From Nemertoderma westbladi (taxonomy: Eukaryota > Xenacoelomorpha > Nemertodermatida > Nemertodermatidae), in the NCBI GenBank assembly GCA_032718475.1, contig JAUCBJ010004879.1, positions 1 through 43,705 on the forward strand: 43,705 bases of DNA, written 5' to 3'. Positions 41,101 through 43,705 of this stretch are shown in pieces (within the stretch, counting starts at the first letter, position 1; each line of letters begins with the position of its first letter). Under the pieces are notes generated by a model that was given only the letters and a program-made list of their open reading frames with translations, had not been told where the DNA came from and did not search any database. The position numbers and the translations under genes are program-made.

Positions 41101-43467
41101 TTTGTATAAGTCCAACAGTGTAATCCAGTCACCATTGGGTGTAAAAAACTGAATTTTAAATGATTCTAGCTGCATTCGGTGTTCTTCAGTCGAAGTAGTT
41201 ACCCACACACTACCAGACTGCGTAGCCACAGCAGCCAATAACAGTCCATCGAGGCCAATCCCTTTCTCTATTCCACGTACTGCTAGCCTTCCCAGCCTTG
41301 GCTGCAAAGGTAGAGCTGATATTTTCCTTCCAATATCTGTAATACCATCATCATTACGTGCACCCAATATCAGCAACTCATGCCATGCATGTTCTAGAAC
41401 ATTTGGTAAAGGACTTTCAACAAATGTGAATAGATGTGGTTCCGCAATTCCGATATTGAGTAATTGTAGTAGAGCTTGCCCGAGATTCGTCCTCAAAAGT
41501 TCAGGTAGTGTCATTGGATCCATGGCATTATATTCACTTTCTGAATACAATCGAATACATACACCTGGTGCCATCCTGCCCGCCCTTCCCTTTCTTTGAT
41601 CAGCACTACTCTTGCTTATATAATGGGTATGCAATGTTTCTAATCCCCTGTTTTCTTCAAATATTTTTATCTTTGCCAAACCCGTATCAATAACATATCG
41701 AACCCCAGGTATTGTTACAGATGTTTCTGCAGCGTTTGTGGCAAAGACTACCCTCCGAGCCATTGTCATAGGTCCTTGGAAGACTTTTTGTTGTTCATTA
41801 GCCTGTTGTCTCCCATGCAATGGCATGGTTACCAGAGGGTGAGTGGCTGATTCACTTTCTGATAGTAACATACGTAATTGTGTACATGCATTTTCTGTTT
41901 GAATTGGTGTTGGTAAGAATACCAAGATGTCACCATGTGGTTCTTTCATGTGGATGTTTTTGGCAGTAGATATAGCTTGTGATATCTTTTGGTCAACATT
42001 AATAGATCCAGCTGTATCATCACCTCCTTCTGGCATAAATCTAACTTCTATTGGGAAAAGTCGACCTGATACATTTAACACGGGTACTTCATGTAAGTCT
42101 TTAAAGTATTTGCAGAAAATATCAGGATTTATTGTGGCTGATGTTATAACAACCTTCAAATTTGGATTTTTAGATTGAATTGCCTTTTTTGATAATGCTA
42201 TAATTAGGTCAGTGTAGAGTGAACGTTCATGTGCTTCATCTATTAGAATGCAAGATGCTTGGTTGAAAAACATATCACTCTTGGCCCATTGGATCAGTGA
42301 GAAGTCAGTCATAAAGGAAATTTTGGTACTTGGTGATTCTTTTACCATTAACCCAGTTCGATAACCAACTAATGTACCAACATTGGATCCCATTTCATTT
42401 GATACATGCTGTGCTAGAGATATGGCTGCTACTTTACGTGGCTGAGTGCAGACAATCATTCCTTGATTAAAATAGCCACTATAATATAAATATTGCACGA
42501 TTTGACTGGATTTTCCACAACCTGTGGCTCCCGTGATTATACTTACAGAGTTTTCTCTTATCATTTGAAGTATTTGAAGTTTTCGTGCATATATTGGTAG
42601 GCCAATTTCAAGTTTATCGAGTTCACTTCCCAGTTCTAATTTCCAATTGTTAAGTTGACATCGAGTAAACTTTGTGGATATTGTTAACTGCAGTAGTTTA
42701 TCTGAGCAATTACTAAATACATCTAACTGAGTTTGCATCTCAGCAAGTTTATCTGCGATTGCCAATTGTTCTTCGATTGGTTTTGTTTTATCAGTATCTT
42801 TTTTAGCTCTCTCAATCTTCTCTTTATGACTGTTAATTGCTTGGTCAACAAGTTGTTTGCTATCTCTGTATTCCTTATTCATATCCACCGGTTCATATTG
42901 TTTCTTGACTATAGGCTGTAAGTTGACCAGTGGTTTTAGTTTAGGATTCATTCTGGATAGTTTGATGTTCAAGTTTTGACATATTTCATTTCCGTGCTGA
43001 CGGCTCTTGCTCTTGAATTCACATAAGTACTGATTGCCTGTTTGGGTTATTTTTGGTGCATCGTCACAACCACAACTATGAAATAACTGATTTAAATCAT
43101 TCCTTAACTCATTACTACCATCCTGCAAATAATCAATACCAATCTTGAATTGAATTTCAACTGCAGGTCTAGCGACTGGTCTTTCATTTATCCTAGGGTA
43201 TAGTCGAAACGGTTTTGACCTTGTACTTGTACCCTGTGGTTTTTCCCACGGTTTAGCCCATTCGGACCCTTTAGTTGGAACTGATCGCTGATTGGTTGAC
43301 ACATTTCTACCTCTATTACCACCTCTACCTCGACCCTCATTGGATCTCGTATTATGGGGAGGCCTAGAAGGACCCCGACTTGACCCCTGTCCAGCATCTC
43401 GACTTCTTGTTGTAGGATGTGTATTTGATTGTTCTGAGTTCGGAGCTCGCCAGTTATTACTATCCAT
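38167..43467 (-). CDS. DEAH-box RNA helicase fused to an RBR ubiquitin ligase
   Basis: An intronless 1766-residue frame. The start ATG has G at -3 and +4. Residues 1-100 are Arg/Gly/Ser-rich and disordered. The helicase core follows in order: Walker A GATGCGKS (313-320), TQPRKVAAISLA, DEAH (410-413), SAT (443-445), ILVFLPTP, ATNAAETSVTIPGVRYVIDT (576-595) and QRKGRAGR (624-631), then HA2/OB-like regions to about 900. Residues 1055-1125 look RRM-like. The C-terminus is RING1 (from CPVC at 1548, CGHIYC), IBR (about 1643-1687) and RING2 (CPKC at 1714 to CWLC at 1743). In RING2 the cysteine of KIEGC, C1727, aligns with the RBR catalytic residue, so E3 transthiolation is plausible. The architecture is that of plant DEAH11/DEAH12 proteins and the RBR 'Helicase' subfamily, also found in some invertebrates. 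RNA-dependent ubiquitination is inferred. All key motifs are intact, so it looks functional. Confidence 0.93.
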   Translation of the reverse strand: MDSNNWRAPNSEQSNTHPTTRSRDAGQGSSRGPSRPPHNTRSNEGRGRGGNRGRNVSTNQRSVPTKGSEWAKPWEKPQGTSTRSKPFRLYPRINERPVARPAVEIQFKIGIDYLQDGSNELRNDLNQLFHSCGCDDAPKITQTGNQYLCEFKSKSRQHGNEICQNLNIKLSRMNPKLKPLVNLQPIVKKQYEPVDMNKEYRDSKQLVDQAINSHKEKIERAKKDTDKTKPIEEQLAIADKLAEMQTQLDVFSNCSDKLLQLTISTKFTRCQLNNWKLELGSELDKLEIGLPIYARKLQILQMIRENSVSIITGATGCGKSSQIVQYLYYSGYFNQGMIVCTQPRKVAAISLAQHVSNEMGSNVGTLVGYRTGLMVKESPSTKISFMTDFSLIQWAKSDMFFNQASCILIDEAHERSLYTDLIIALSKKAIQSKNPNLKVVITSATINPDIFCKYFKDLHEVPVLNVSGRLFPIEVRFMPEGGDDTAGSINVDQKISQAISTAKNIHMKEPHGDILVFLPTPIQTENACTQLRMLLSESESATHPLVTMPLHGRQQANEQQKVFQGPMTMARRVVFATNAAETSVTIPGVRYVIDTGLAKIKIFEENRGLETLHTHYISKSSADQRKGRAGRMAPGVCIRLYSESEYNAMDPMTLPELLRTNLGQALLQLLNIGIAEPHLFTFVESPLPNVLEHAWHELLILGARNDDGITDIGRKISALPLQPRLGRLAVRGIEKGIGLDGLLLAAVATQSGSVWVTTSTEEHRMQLESFKIQFFTPNGDWITLLDLYKEWDKQDERRRRQWCSEHAINMKAMMAIRDVVKEGISVMFNEFKVKVPYKCHSTPEQIQELLCICYSFNLGLYSGCDKKGIIIGNRVPECTIFPQSGALRHFNTDIEWVIFESILETSNRYAILATPVPRETVLKLASENILTFDPIKLETLKLKRIKTFKMGKCALIKFVGEKWNKVKKLEEQIIEGNRNSIICCDVDIDGKQKIDLYSNDLCKETAEFVVTNAVDEIKAAIRLEQADCGFIGRSHDSICVVLAAGFSVSALLMPHEVRCLRLKNVPQHYAEEGESMIQEYLQNYGPVESIRFDYKNKNITENETYSYFGQVVYVNANDALKASTSINEFQLQPRYRSNELYGEFKITAKWPRAISRGCGIITLRSPIDLPKALRVLNGQQHDFGDLLGGLSLLSTSKFQIGQQKNPGEIFFHGFKGRPIKVLDREFRARLEDEGISVATVKVFSENKCLPTPEEMQMQKQLLKQKLEEICGSGHQFGIYMHQPKSQKQGMMANISLRNPADGYKITSGEINMPPLNEPIELEASVTARIIINRDSHKVIEKDLEEAISNLRSLKPDLNVKQIEYQNDKRILLISLQSKEPDSVAIGRLTINYAIEPCVIDIGSYNIRRQLKREEHHSFIEVVERDTSTYITLERHFSRISIFGSVTGKNQAKIKLDQYLNEFSSLGQCEIPLKTRSKGLLKLLVSEYGPTFSKLLEETGCEDMYYVYYKQSLLIVFKNESCYQKLCVKLNEIEQGINIDHHDRDCETCPVCFSNALSGEQTYHRVELCGHIYCTECINNLIENSLEQFKLPITCIEEGCSEYLTWSDVKIIFGKEKVAEKKREFGSRAALMLPRQNPELYSFCPTTGCDGVFRCTSGDEQGYPFQCPGCFQFICTTCKQEFHYGITCKMFKSSSLVDGTLENWLKEFPDTRRKCPKCKMGVEKIEGCNMMSCAWCHVRFCWLCPDKFYKNERECYAHLRSEHGNFV

Positions 43468-43705
43468 TCCAACTTAATTAGTAATTAATTTTGTTTCAGT
43501 TATAAATCACCTCCCAACACCTTGGGGCCTTGGCAGTTTGTCGAAGATTAATATATTATCAGTTGTAAATTGAGTTTTAAGTTTATAATATCTTTCAGTT
43601 TCTGTGTGGTACCAATTGGGATTTGTTAAATGTACTATATCCCATTATGTAATGTATATATGTATATCATAATTCAAATTCTGTACTTCCACAATAATGG
43701 GTTAT
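43468..43705. other. 5' flank of the helicase-ligase gene
   Basis: It contains the presumptive 5' UTR and promoter of the minus-strand gene. No TATA box or PFK exon can be recognised. Confidence 0.3.

Overview
This is eukaryotic, almost certainly metazoan (invertebrate) nuclear DNA. The evidence is GT-AG introns splitting an animal-type ATP-dependent 6-phosphofructokinase (PFK) gene, a LINE-type retrotransposon, short TTA-flanked inverted-repeat elements, tRNA-derived SINE-like heads and an AT-rich background. I cannot name the species.

Layout. Positions 1-31198 (+ strand) are the central part of a PFK gene with six recognisable exons: 7073-7262, 8684-9006, 9203-9391, 9494-9619, 22174-22329 and 30981-31198. 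They encode most of the catalytic N-terminal half and the start of the C-terminal regulatory half. The first exons lie before the window, and exons for the rest of the C-terminal half are not recognisable in it. The introns are filled by minisatellites: a C-rich 40-bp array (1-7024), a 47-bp array (7263-7430), a 52-bp array (7440-8683), a second 40-bp array (9620-18249), a 20-bp-based array (18400-22083) and a 40-52-bp array (28531-30847).

The most striking observation is that three of these arrays are repeated copies of PFK exon-intron junctions. The 47-bp units begin with the 5' splice site of the first exon in the window. Each 52-bp unit carries the 3' splice site plus the first ~25 nt of the next exon (23 decoy acceptors before the real one). 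Each 40-bp unit of the 9620-18249 array carries the last 33 nt of an exon plus its 5' splice site (roughly 215 copies). The true exons are bounded by the exon-proximal copy in each case, and unit lengths of 40 and 52 are not multiples of three, so choosing another copy changes the frame.

A PFK intron (22330-30980) also hosts an intronless same-strand gene for a secreted protein with an aerolysin-like pore-forming C-terminal module (27038-28120), plus a MITE, SINE-like heads and palindrome clusters. Downstream of the last PFK exon lies a broken LINE (31339-36250) interrupted by other repeats. It is followed by a MITE whose right terminus is amplified ten times (36661-37092) and a second inverted-repeat element (37231-37634). 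The minus strand then carries a 1766-residue intronless gene (38167-43467) that fuses a DEAH-box RNA helicase to a RING-IBR-RING (RBR) ubiquitin ligase. If PFK continues past the window, that gene is nested antisense inside another PFK intron.

No operon-like logic links the genes. PFK is a glycolytic housekeeping enzyme. The pore-forming protein and the helicase-ligase could be defence-related, but that is inference only.
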